A stretch of 64,000 bases of DNA. Origin: Aphis gossypii (lineage: Eukaryota > Arthropoda > Insecta > Hemiptera > Aphididae). The DNA is taken from positions 60,714,806-60,778,805 of the forward strand of contig NC_065531.1 in NCBI RefSeq assembly GCF_020184175.1. Reading direction: 5' to 3'. Under the pieces are notes generated by a model. It searched no databases and was not told where the DNA came from. It saw only the letters and a program-made list of their open reading frames with translations. The translations under genes and the position numbers were made by a program. Below are positions 26,601 to 38,575 of this stretch, in pieces (the first letter of the stretch is position 1; each line of letters begins with the position of its first letter).

Positions 26601-29600
26601 GCAAAATTGATCAGTTTTCCATTTAACTTCAGATTTATTCAAAGTACCATCACAACATGCCTAGTTAAGTATTAACATTTGTAAATTTAATATAATAATT
26701 TTAAGTAATATTTTAAAAATTAATACTAATAATAATTATTAATTAGTAATTGCATACTTTCATAATATCATAAAGGTCTGATTCTAATAGTGGCAATATT
26801 GTCTGGGTTTCAGGATCACCGAAACGACAATTGAACTCTAAAACTCTAATACCATCATTAGTCACCATTAGTCCAGCATAAAGAACACCTAAAAATATAA
26901 AATAAATAAATTGATAATCTTTAAAAATAACAATGATCAATAAAAATGCCCACCAACAAAAGGAGTCCCACGATTACGGAGACCATCGACAGCCCTTTGT
27001 AAAATATTTTTTGCCTCATCTAACTCATTTTGAGGCATGTTGTAACAAGGACAAAATGCTCCCATACCTCCAGTATTAGGACCCTTATCTTGATTATATG
27101 CCCTTTTATAATCTTGACTTGGTAGCATGACATTTATATTAACACCATCAGTAAAACATAAAACCTAAAAGAAAAATACCAAATATAAATATTAACGCTT
27201 TACTAAATTGAAATGAATGTATCATACAGAAACTTCTTCTCCTTGTAATAATTCTTCAACTACAACGGTCTGACCAGCTTTACCAAAGCGATTTTCTGTT
27301 AAGATAGCATCTAATGCCAAACATGCTTCTTGTTTATTAGAAGCAACTACCACTCCTTTTCCTGCAGCAAGACCACTAGCTTTTACTACTAATGCAGGAT
27401 AATCAGCCCTAGTACAAATTTACAATATAGATTAAACAAGAGTCATATAAAAATAATATTCATAAATAATAATTAAAATAATTACGAATAAACAAAATCT
27501 GTTGCTTGTTTAACATCATTAAATGATCTCCATTTGGCTGTTGGAATATTAAATTCATTCATAAATTCTTTTGACCATTCTTTGTCACTTTCAATGCGAG
27601 CAGCTTTAGCAGATGGTCCAAAACAGTTCAAATTGTAAGTAGCTAATACATCCGCAATTCCTGATGCAAGAGGATCTTCAGGACCCACAACTATTAAGTC
27701 TATAGATTTCTCCACGCACCATTTTGCTAATAACTATAATTTTTTTTAAAAATAATGTAAAATCATTTCCAAAAATAATATTTAAATTAATATACAATTT
27801 ATATTATTGTCAATGCTGTTAGCCCTATATTAGTGTGTATTCAAATTTTTAACACCCACTTCAAAATTTTAACCAACGCAAAAATATACAAATATCAGAA
27901 TTATAATATACAACATAGAATTAGTGATGTTACACTATTAAAAAAAAATAAATAAATAAAATTAGCAAATATTCAAAATAATAAAATCAGTATTATACTA
28001 AACTTCATGAAAAAAAAAAATATATATAAAATTATTTTAAAGGTGAAGTTAATTATGTCATTATTTTTAACTATATTAAGATAATACTATAAATTTAAAA
28101 AAAATTTTAAGTTTGGTTTGGTTCAAGTTCAAATAAAAATTTTTAGTTTGATTCTAAACAAGTTTGTAAAATGTAAAAAAATTATTTGTCCTCAAAAATC
28201 ATACTGTAATTCATACACTAAGGGATACCCCGAAAAATATTCAAAGTATACCACTAAAAATAAACAAAATTAAAAATGGTAAATTCCTAATTTATGTTTA
28301 GTTAACATGATTTTTTAAAAAAAAATAAATATTAACAATATTTTTTTATTCATACTTCAAAATTGTTAACATCTAAATCTACAAATTCGACTTGAGGCAA
28401 TAATACAGCTCCAATATTGTTTGGTGTAATATAAATTTTCTTCACCTGTAAAAATAAAAATTTATTATGATATATTTATAAGTAATTGACATAATATCTT
28501 AAAATAGGTAGACTTATCTACAAATATAATTTTTATAACTTCATTGTCCAATATCTCCACTACAGGTACAAATACTGAAATACTATAAAAACTTTAATAA
28601 TACATAATTGGTGTACATTACTGTCTCTGATGTAAGTTGGACAACCTTTACTCTTACTCATTTTATACTATTGTAAGAAAATTAATTATTCTTATTAAAC
28701 AAATTAAAAACTATTTAACAAAGATGTACCTATCCCACTAGCTTTTGTCTAAACCAGATTTCTAAAAACTATTAATACAAAATACTTACATAATCACATG
28801 GGTTTAGTCAGGGCCGGATTTAGGGGAGGACTGAGTGGGCTACAGTCCAAGGGCCCCCACAATTGTATGATATTTTAATAAAAAAATATATTTTCTTGTT
28901 TATGCATAAGGGGCCTCACAATACATTCCGCCCATAGGCCACTACATACCTAAATCCACCCCTGGGTCTAATTCTAATACTTATTACACTCATACAACTA
29001 ACAATATAAATTCTTTATTAGATAAGAAAATTAGACATATATATATATTTATTTATTTAATATATGTTGGCTATAACAGAATTTTGTACTTAGATACATA
29101 TAGGTTTTCATGTAAATAAAGGTATAGTTTAAAATTAAATAAATAATAAAATATATATATTATGATTGATTGCTTTTGTTTAATTTATATAGTATAAAAA
29201 TTAAAAATTATAATAATACTAAAATAATATAACAATGGTATTGAATAGCATAAGGAATTTATTTATTTATTTAGGGTTGCATTGACAATCACCAATAATT
29301 AATAAATCAACTATGATTCCTTAAACATGATTTAGTAGCTCATGATTAATCCATTAAATTTTAGTCAACTGTGTTTCGATGCAACTTGATATGAGTAGGT
29401 ATTATCCTAAATATTTTAAATATGTTATTTACTTAATAAAAACTATTGAGTAAATATATCATTTATAACTCAATATTTATGAATCAATACTGATAAATTC
29501 AAGTATAAAAAACAAGCAATTGGTAATGACTAATGACTATTTAAAATAAGTAAGTATTGACTCAATTTAAAATTATTATTTAAAATTTAAATTATTCTTA

Positions 29601-29676
29601 CTTTTGAAGAAAGTGATAATTTCCAAGCAATTGCATGTTCTCGACCTCCACCACCAACCACAAGTACACTAGCCAT
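23612..29676 (-). CDS. GART: Trifunctional purine biosynthesis protein (GARS-AIRS-GART)
   Basis: Cytosolic enzyme for steps 2, 3 and 5 of de novo purine synthesis: GAR synthetase, GAR formyltransferase and AIR synthetase. Seventeen coding exons join in phase: 29602-29676, 28356-28445, 27486-27733, 27228-27408, 26954-27164, 26758-26888, 26537-26660, 26233-26446, 25949-26171, 25511-25709, 25198-25449, 24907-25110, 24684-24824, 24413-24591, 24211-24330, 23896-24153 and 23612-23830, giving 1022 residues (human 1010). GARS, about 1-427: VLVVGGGGREHAIAW, GPEDPLASG, ATP-grasp region with EFNCRFGDPETQ. AIRS, about 428-760: SGVDITAGN, SSSDGVGTKL, GGETAEMPG, HITGGGLIENIPR. GART from Met810: VAVLISGSGTNLQ, NVHPSLLP (catalytic Asn and His) and EEIDAG (catalytic Asp). 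Only one AIRS copy is present, unlike the duplicated AIRS of Drosophila. Exon 14 needs a weak acceptor inside a purine run to keep frame. No damage is seen. Confidence 0.97.
28809..28964. mobile_element. hAT-like MITE (156 bp) in GART intron 1
   Basis: The ends pair: left cagggccggatttagg, and the right end reversed reads caggggtggatttagg (13 of 16 match). Flanking 8-mers ggtttagt (28801-28808) and ggtctaat (28965-28972) agree at 6 of 8 bases, an eroded hAT-type duplication. The interior carries 'gggcccc' motifs at both sides. It is non-coding and lies inside the 1156-nt first intron, so GART splicing is not expected to be disturbed. Confidence 0.75.
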
Positions 29677-29900
29677 AACAAGATCTACAAAAATAAATGG
29701 TTTTTATAAATAAATGAAAACTTTTTTGACGCTTTCAAAAAATATAAATCAGGTGTCATATAAATTATTATATGAATCACTTGTTGGTTAAACTACCTGA
29801 GTGATTAAGCCGAAACCGCAAAAAACCACGTGGAAAATATGAATTAAACGAATATCGCAACAAGAAGTACGTCTGTACTCTGTACTACTGTAGGAGTATC
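29677..29900 (-). promoter_or_regulatory. GART 5'UTR and promoter region
   Basis: Sequence upstream of the GART start. A CpG-bearing patch at 29805-29880 is the likely promoter core, about 140-200 bases before the ATG. No TATA box or start site could be assigned. Confidence 0.4.
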
Positions 29901-32900
29901 TAATAACAATGAATTATGCAATATATAGTTATTAATTATTAGGTGTTATATAGTTATCAGACATTTAGATTCGCATAGTCAAATACACGCATGAGGAATA
30001 AATAATGATTATGAGTTACGATTAGGATTGAGGACCACAACATTTAATAGTGGTCAGTGGATAGTAATAATATATATCAAATAATATTGCTTAATAATGG
30101 AAGAGGAAATATCAAACATGATAATATATTTTGTTTATTGATAAATAGATCACGAAACGTAATTTTATAATCTCTAACCAATATCAGTATAGATATATAA
30201 TATTATAATAACCTTAAAGAGTAATGTTAGCCGCCAAAATTGAGTATAAGATTATATTTTTCTTATATTATCCTTAGGTAAAAAAGCGGGAATGACATTT
30301 TAAATATTCAGTGTCTTGCTATTTAAGGATTTAACGACAACTAATTTATAAAAAGGTAAAATTAACATTTATTATTTTCATTTATTTATTTTCAAAGATA
30401 ATTAAATAATTAGGTAAGTATTAGGTACAATTTGTATAGTGTATTAATGACGTATATAGTAGGTATGTACTTACTATACCGTCTAAACTATACATACTTG
30501 TATAATAAGACATAAGTACAACAGACTATAATATAATGACTATCCATTAAACTATAATTATTTTTATTCTGAACAAGTGTAATGAATAAAAATAATCATT
30601 GTTGATTAATAATTTAAGAGGAAGCTAGAATTTTAGAATTATGAACTATTTGTGTATTTTAAAACTTTATATAAGTATATAACTCACTTTAGAATTAAAA
30701 TATATAAAAAAAACCTATATGAGGCTCACTAGGTAATATTCTAACTTTTAAATTTTATAGTAAGTAAATTAATTACTGTAAAACATACATGACTAACGGA
30801 ACTAGACGTTGAATAGATTTTTCGGAATGTATAATTTTCTGTTATAGGTATGCGTTTGTAATACGGAGACAACGCATAAAAACAAACGTATTAAACTATA
30901 AACTAAATACCTCCCTCTGTTTTTGTATTGTTGGATAAGTATATTGTATAGGTACCATATGTACCAATACAATATCATATTTTAAGTATAATCACTATTA
31001 TAGACAATGAAAACTCAAATTTTGAGATTTCTATAAGAACATTATAATCCTGGCTATCCTGGTACTACTACAATCTATTAAAGTCTCTAAACACTTAAAT
31101 AGCGATATAGGATATACAGTTTACAATTATTGAATTAAACCAACTAATCAACATTGTTTAAATTAGGTCTAAAAGTGAATCGCCTGAAACAGAAGGAATG
31201 GTGTATTTTTTGGTCGAAAATGGCCATGGCCGTAAAAATCAATCGCATGCAACCATGTAAGTTTATATAAGTATATTAGGTTAGGTTAGTATAACTAATA
31301 ACTAGTATAATATATGCAATTTGAAATTACAGTGTGTAACTTAGTAGTTAGTCCTAATCCTACTGTGTAGTTTGTACATGGATATAATATTCCCTTACTT
31401 CCCTTAGATTTATTTTTTATAAGAAAATTAAGAACTACACTACATAATATCTATAAATGATTTTACAATAAGCGTATGAGCTAATAGTGCGGTAAACATT
31501 CATTGGCTCATGGCTGATTAAAATAAGCTATACCCAGCGGTGACAATTTTTTTTAATTGATATTAATAATCAATATTTTTAGATGAACAATAAATATACA
31601 ATAAGTATACACTCAAAATGTATTAGATTACAATTATAATATTATAATAACTATTTAGAATTTAGGACTGTTATGCAGTGAGGATCTTATTGAATACCTA
31701 TATTATATAAAATATAAATGTAAATGCAATGCCTATCAGCCACGATGAAATATTGAAAGAGGTTTAAAGGTCAGATAATAGTATAATACAGCAAGTTCAC
31801 AACTCTAATTACTAAATAGCTGCTGATATATTGATGCAGCTAGTCCACATAATTTCAATTGAACAATCACATTATTCCGTGATAGAGATATAGCATAATA
31901 GAATATAATGATTGTTCCTTAATTCTATGAAAATAATTGAATTTTTCTGTATCTAATTAAAAATAATTTCGAAGTTTTATTCATTGATAGCAGATAGATA
32001 TGTAATGAGTAATGACATGAACAAAACTAAGGTCCTACGATGAAAACTAGTAGTTAAATCAATGACGTATTTAAGCCAGAGTTGCTGAAGCTCTGAGAAA
32101 TGTCCAAGTAAGGAGACCACAAGACCTTTATTAAAACAATTATACTTGAAATACGAAAAATATTCTATAATATCAAACTGTTTCTTGCATCACTATTTTG
32201 ATAATTTAATTTTTGAGTTTAAGCCCCCACCTGATCATAAGGCGACCGAGTTTCAAATACTAGACAGGTTAATTGTACAATTTAATACGTATTGGTCATG
32301 AAAATAGTTTAAACAATAAACTGGTGCTTATTATAGTATGCCTATTTATCTAAGTACTTAAATACATAGTTTAACTCAACTTGTCTTTTTTATATAACGT
32401 TTATTTTTACGTATAATATATATATATATATATTGTGTATATATAAATACCTATAATAGGTATGCATAATTATATTTTATTTAACCATCACTTGATTTAA
32501 TGTATAGGATTCAAGTAAGAAAAAGAAAAAAAATTAATAGATAAATATAGAACATCTAATAACTAATAAGAAACTAATAAGAGTTTATCTATGAACCCGT
32601 AATTTTAATTAAGACATTAAATTATAACTATATATATATGACATCGACACGCTTATCTTAGATAATATTTTAGGTTTAATCTGTGCTCTTGAGCTTTGCC
32701 CGTCTTATATAGTTATATGTATAGATATAACCATATAGGTACATAACCTATTTGAAATGCTTTAAAAACGACAATAAATATACATGTATAATATGTACCT
32801 AAACAAGTTTTTATCAAGTTTTATTGTATAGTTTGTATAATTTTATTGATATAGCTAATTATAATTTATTATACTTATATAAATATGACTGTATCAATAT

Positions 32901-33640
32901 CTTTTTCACGATTTTCTTAAAACTATTAATATTGTTCGGAAGTTAGATAAAATGATTATCTACATTCTACATTAATAGTTTTCAATTTTTTTTTAAAATG
33001 CCGAATTCTTCTACTCCTGTACAAAATTACAAAATACAATTTTTAACATATAATAATATGACTTATTACATTTTGAGCGGACATTATTATTATTCAATAA
33101 TAATATTTTTTAATAAGAGGGAAAGTTATCTAACTTAATTAATGTGTAATGTGTATCTTATTTATGATGAACATAGTTTTAAACTTGATACATTGAAAAT
33201 AATATAAGAAATATTCAAATGTATGATTATATTTAAAAATAAAATGTGTTAAGTAATAGGTTTCCTATGTATTTAAATTCAGCAACATTACATATTATTT
33301 ATTTATATGTATTTTTTCGAATCTCAAAGTATAAATTAATAATTAGATTAAAAAAAATCATTACCCACCCTATTTTAGCCCGTAATATTTTTAAAGAATG
33401 AATACAATTCCATTTACTTAATACCTAGGTACATGTGGTCACGTTACTGGTCACTATATCGCATAAGTATGTATACCTATAATTTATAATTTCATAAATT
33501 AGCATAATATGAAACTAAATTTCATATATATTTAATAATAATTGATAATAATTTACAAATAATTTTTTTTCACGATGTTATTGGCGAGGCCATACAAATA
33601 CTTACTGTATAAACTTGGTGACAATAATAACAATGTAGGT
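29901..33640. other. Intergenic, nothing seen
   Basis: AT-rich, with simple TA runs (for example near 32420) and no supportable frame. A short GC-richer patch at 31190-31260 has no recognisable content. Confidence 0.5.
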
Positions 33641-33975
33641 GATCGTTGGCCACGAGCTTTTACTATACGTCACTGCAGGCCCCCACGCAGTGCGGCGGTG
33701 ACGGCCAAGGATGAGATTCTTGAAGACTAAAATAAAATATACACGCCAGAGTTCAACGAAACGTAACTATATGTATTGGTACCATGTTTAATTTTATAAC
33801 TTATATATTTAAATAAATATTCGTCGAAGGCGGTCGCTTTACGTATCAGTGTATTCGTTATTCGTTGATATATTATTATACTATAAATAATTATACATAT
33901 ATATATATTTATAATCGTATACGATGTATATATTAATAAACTCACCATGATGCCTCACGCATAGAGCTTTGTTTA
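33640..33975 (-). other. Candidate short two-exon transcript
   Basis: On the minus strand a strong donor (catg|gtgagt, exon end 33946) and a strong acceptor (attttattttag, exon start 33726) bracket a 219-nt intron. The downstream exon at 33640-33726 is a GC-rich island. An ATG at 33962 reads in frame through the join for about 27 codons and ends at a TAG, so any product is tiny. This may be a non-coding RNA, the 5' end of a longer gene, or a coincidence. Confidence 0.28.
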
Positions 33976-35849
33976 AATTTTAAATCACACTGGATAGACG
34001 TTGATTGAGTCGGTTTTTAGATTTAAATAGTTAAAAAATTCCACATTATCAAAACCCCTGTATATGTATATATATAAACCGTGTTGCAACGTATCTAAAA
34101 TACGCAGTACATAAATTAATTTTTATATTTATATTATACGCTTCTTAAAAAATGAATCTGTATCTGTATTTTGGCAAAAAATATTGTGTATTTTATAATA
34201 GAAGTATCTATCTATGGACTATGATGTATGATACCTACTTTTAAAATTCAATTTAACTATGCAGCAAAATGTAAATCGTTTAATGAAAACTTAAGTGAAT
34301 AATTAGACCATGTACTTATTAGAAAGTTTTAAAGTTTTATTTAATTATTTTAAAATATTTAGATTCAGGGATAGAATGATGATGGCATAATATACTATAC
34401 CTACCTAATTATTTACTCAAGTTTTATAAACATAGGTATAGAATTTAAGAAAAAGTTCAATTACAGTTGCTCAAGGCGCATTTAGTAACTATGTTTATTA
34501 TTTATAAAATATTCATGAAATATAATTTGATTATCATCCCTTCTATATATAGCGCTCCCTCTTGTAGTTGAGTCACTATATTTAGTATTGGTAGACAACC
34601 CTCAAAAAAAAAAAAAAATTATGATGAATGTTATTTTAAATCTTACTTTATTTAAAAATGAACACTAAAATCTAAGATTATGATTTTTTATTACTATTAA
34701 TTATGACTTATGAGATTTCTTATTATAGAGAAAATTTAAAAATAATCAAAAACTATCAATAAAATATGCGATTTTTATTTATGCATTTATTTTTTTCCAC
34801 TTAAATAAGAATTAGAATATAATATAAATATAATAATGTAAAAGTAATAGTTGTATTACATAGTATAGTCATAGTACATGAAAAAATAACAATTAATAAT
34901 ACCTATGGGTGTATTAATATATTATGTTAAAAATAATTTCCGGGTACTTTATTATATTAAAATTGATAATAGGTAAATTACATTTTTTCTCAAAATTTAC
35001 AAAATATTTCGAAATATATTAAATTGCTGATTATCTAAGTTAAATATTCCATAACCCATAAAATATTCTTAAGTATATGTAAAAAAAAAATTCCTACGAA
35101 ATTAGAATTAAACGAATTGTTCACATTTGTTGGTCTTATACTCATATATATATGTATATAAGATTGCATACACTATAGGTAACGATACGTATTTATACAT
35201 AACTAGATATTATTTATTTATTATATTTAGATTATTATTTTTGATTGACAATAACTGTATAAAAATATATATGATGTCCGATGTAAAAACGTTTGGACCC
35301 ATTTTAAATTATGTATTATGTATTTTACTTTAATATATTAAAACATTATAAAGAAAATAGTTTATTTTTAAATGTATTTTAAGATACTCTTTATATCTAA
35401 TATTATCTATGTTTAGATACTTTAAGTATTCTAGTAAATTCTTTTAAATATTTTAAAAATTTTTACTCTTAATTATATAACTAGTTTGAAGTTAAATTAT
35501 TTATAAAATCACGAAAAATTTCTAATTATTTGGAATTTAAACCTTCAATTATCTATTTATTTTTTTTTATTATTTTTTAGAATTCTTCAAATCTATCTCC
35601 TATAAAGTACAAATTACGCAAGTAGGTACTTAATTTGTATAATAAAGAGTATGCGATAAAATCATTACTTTGAATAATAATGTAATATAACATTTGTATT
35701 TACTTAATTTTAAGGTTTTTATAATACATGTGCACATACCTACAACCTACTTAATCGTATACACTCATCACGTCTCTCTCTCTGCACACACACATATTTA
35801 TGTATATAGATATAATACTATCAGAACTTTTTACGCGTGTATATACGCA
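33976..35849. other. Intergenic, nothing seen
   Basis: AT-rich sequence with simple repeats. No supportable gene, RNA or complete transposon was found. Confidence 0.5.
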
Positions 35850-36390
35850 GGATGATTTAAAAGTTCCTGAACTAAATTTAGTAAAAACACAGATTTAAAG
35901 ATGAACGAATTTATTTACATTAACCCTCTGGCCTCTATATAAAGTTTTTGTCTAGTCATATACACTCGTTACATCGCAATTAAAGCTGTTCAAACGCTCT
36001 GGAGAACTCGTTTTGTGGAACTGTCGTTATATAATTGCCGAGTATAAGCTCTTTGGATGACATGAATTCGTCAAAAAGTGACCTTTCATCTTGAGATCGA
36101 GCTTTGGAAATAAAAAAACAATCTACCCGAGCCAAATCGGGCGAATAGGGTGGTAGAGATAAGACAGTGATCCGATTTTCAGAGTAAAAACGCGTTAAAC
36201 GTGTGAGCTGAAGCATCGTCACGCAAGAATGTCCGAATGACGATACTCGGGTTATCGGATTCGACGAATACGATGCATCAGGCTCTTCATCATACATACC
36301 GTACTGTAGGTATCTAGTGGAAGGTGTAGAAGGCAATGCAAATATCCTATGATCTAATAAGTAAATAAAAATTTTGTATTGGATACCCAT
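35850..36390 (-). pseudogene. Mariner-family transposase remnant
   Basis: Frame on the minus strand encoding the C-terminal part of a mariner transposase. The hallmark LPPYSPDLA with the following Asp three residues on (ARVD) is the third catalytic Asp region of DD34D enzymes. It is preceded by a degraded 'LTRFYSENRITVL' segment and followed by the usual FEQL terminus, then several stops within recognisable homology. The N-terminal half, including the first catalytic Asp, is missing. The sequence at about 35850, with 'aaaagttcctgaac', is probably the 3' terminal repeat. The copy is dead. Confidence 0.75.
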
Positions 36391-36619
36391 TCACTGACTG
36401 TACACTATATAGAATAATATTTTTGTATTTTTCTATTATTTGACTATACATAATACAGTGCCCTCAATAATTTTACTTAATTATTGTTTATTATCATTTA
36501 TCAACATGTTGGACCGTATCGTATTGAGTATTCGTATAGTTTGCAGTGTAACGTTTTTTTCGCATCAAAATGTTATGATTTCGATATTTGTAAACAATTA
36601 CGGAAATGAGCTATTGTCG

Positions 36620-37440
36620 ATTTGGCCCCTTATTTAGTCGACGTCAACGTATTACAGGAGGGGCCCCGGCGGCGGTGCACAAAACACCAATTGAGTCGGA
36701 AGAAAAATATACTATACCGAGTCCCCGCGGTCGGGAAACGAAAAACATTTTAATGTCGAGTTCACGCTTGGCAATAGCAAAATAATGTACCAATTGACCG
36801 CGCTAAGTCCTGCTCCCCCCACTCGTCTTCACCGTGGACGCGGTCGTTGGTAATTCGGTTTAATGGTGCTGCGATCGGGCACTATAAGGAACCCCAGGGA
36901 CTTGCGACTACACGACGAGGAGTATATTATTATTATTATTATACGGAGTGAGTGGTGTTTCCCACACGTAGAGATATCGCGTCCACCGTCGGCAATGCGA
37001 TGACGACGACGGCCTTGTGCCGCCGCCATGTTGCCCCTCCGCGCGCGCGTGTTTTTATTTTATCATCTGTGTTTTTCACACGCAAGCACACACCCGTGTC
37101 CCGTAGTAGTAGTACACACTACGATTACACACACACTCGATCATCACACATCATGTCACCTCGAGCGCACCTACGTGATATTATAAATATTAATTTGTAA
37201 TTTGTTGTTTTTTTTTTTTTATCATTATTTACAAATATAGTCGTTAATATTAGTAGTAACTACAATATTATATACATGTATATGGGTATAGTATAATATA
37301 CTATAATTATGTATTATGTAAACACGATGTTACGTAGTGGTGATCGTCAGTAACAAGTACTAAAGACAGCAGCTATCAACACAGAATATCGATAAAAAAA
37401 AAAAATGAAATAATAAAATATCATAATAATATCAATAATC
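36620..37440. promoter_or_regulatory. CpG-rich region upstream of the WIP gene
   Basis: From about 36640 to 37180 the base composition turns GC-rich with many CpGs, then falls AT-rich until 37430. 'actataagg' near 36880 is a possible TATA-like site. Open frames here on both strands reflect GC-richness and have no recognisable content. It may be a distal promoter or an alternative first exon of the downstream gene. Confidence 0.4.
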
Positions 37441-37774
37441 GGACACGACAACGGCGGATACGGTTGTGTAGTTGTCGCGTCGTACGTAGTTTCTACTTTC
37501 GGAAATGACTGGACGCTACAATATGCCTACATGATAATAATATTATTATTATTGTAAACACACACACACACACATGCACGTCGTACGCACACACACGACA
37601 CACAATCTCAGCAGCTGACTATCACGTCCGGTTGATCGTCTAGCGATGCCCGTCGATTTGAAATTGGCGATCGTCGACGACAACAAATCGTCCGCGACCT
37701 CGACGACGACGGAAAAGAACTGTCGATGATCTACGCTAGCAGCAGCAGCAGCAGCAGTCCGCACGAATCTCGCG
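37441..37774 (+). promoter_or_regulatory. WIP first (leader) exon and core promoter
   Basis: GC-rich sequence ending at a consensus donor (cgcg|gtaagt, exon end 37774). The matching acceptor is a long pyrimidine run ending gtgcag, so the next exon starts at 38113, six bases before the WIP start codon. The leader holds a CA microsatellite (37557-37574), an AGC run (37738-37755) and two upstream ATGs described separately. The transcription start is not fixed. Confidence 0.55.
37646..37729 (+). CDS. Upstream ORF 1 in the WIP leader (27 aa)
   Basis: ATG at 37646 with G at -3, followed by 27 codons (MPVDLKLAIVDDNK...) and a TGA at 37727-37729. The stop overlaps the ATG of the next upstream ORF as ATGA, an arrangement that can allow reinitiation. 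Whether it is translated depends on the start site and cannot be told here. Confidence 0.4.
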   Translation: MPVDLKLAIVDDNKSSATSTTTEKNCR

Positions 37775-38575
37775 GTAAGTCACCGCGACGCGCTCGACCG
37801 GAGAGCAGTGATAACCGCTCTGGGCCAAATCCTCTTATTATATTGCTATTGCGTTCTTTCGTCATCGCCGTCGCTTCCACTATGTCGCGCGCGCGTGACT
37901 CACACACGTCGCTCCGTCATTGACGGTGGGCCCCGCCGTGTCGCCAACACACATTACACACACGGTCCGACCGCCGCCACACCGCGTCCTCTTCGCTCCG
38001 CCGTCGGTCCCAAACGCGAATGGTGGCCCGACCGTCGTAGTGGTGTTGTCCCGTACGACCGTCCTCTGACGCCGTTTGTTTTTTTTTTTTTTCGTCCGTT
38101 TTTCCCGTGCAGACAGCCATGCCTTTTCCGCCTCCTCCGCCGCCGCCGCCGCCGGCTCCCACGGGCCTGTCGGGCCCGCCGCCACCGCCGCCACCGTCCG
38201 GGCCGCCGCCGATGTTTGGCGCGGGCGCGAGCAAGAAGGGTGGCAACAACCCGTTGCAGGCCCGAGACCAGCTGCTGCAGTCCATCAGGCTCGGCAAGCC
38301 CCTGAAGAAGACCGTGACCAACGACAAGAGCGGCCCGCTCATCAGCAGTAAGTACACGCCGCGTCTTGCCCGTAGCGATGTGTTTGTTGTTTGATCGCGA
38401 CCGATGTTCAACGACGCACCGTTGGCTGCCGTCACGGTTAGCGCGTTGATCGGTGTTTCGTACGAGACTCGATAACACAAATCACGCCTGTAGCATTTCG
38501 TTTAGTTGCTTATGTGAAACGTTCAAGTTTGATTTTTAATAATATAGATTCACCAAAAACACCTGTAAAATGTAA
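37726..38575 (+). CDS. Upstream ORF 2, overlapping the WIP start out of frame (103 aa)
   Basis: ATG at 37726 reads a Ser run, crosses the leader splice (37774 to 38113), then reads WIP coding exon 1 in another frame as Ala/Arg/Gln-rich sequence, crosses the next splice (38347 to 38548), and stops at TAA 38573-38575. The WIP ATG at 38119 lies inside it. Length is 103 codons. GC-rich sequence yields long chance frames, so protein function is not implied; a translational brake on WIP is the simpler idea. Confidence 0.35.

Noticed and set aside
33727..33948. 73-codon Ile/Tyr-rich minus-strand frame
   Set aside because: It coincides with the inferred intron of the short transcript and consists of TA-repeat translation.
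36829..37200. Short Arg/His-rich frames in the 36.8-37.2 kb CpG island
   Set aside because: Composition is explained by GC-rich promoter sequence, with no motif and no splice support.
37808..38480. Several long open frames on both strands over the GC-rich start of the WIP gene
   Set aside because: They are Arg/Ala/Gly/Pro-rich shadows of a CCG-repeat region and GC-rich sequence; only the WIP frame has splice phase and family motifs. One alternative frame was kept only as an upstream-ORF observation.
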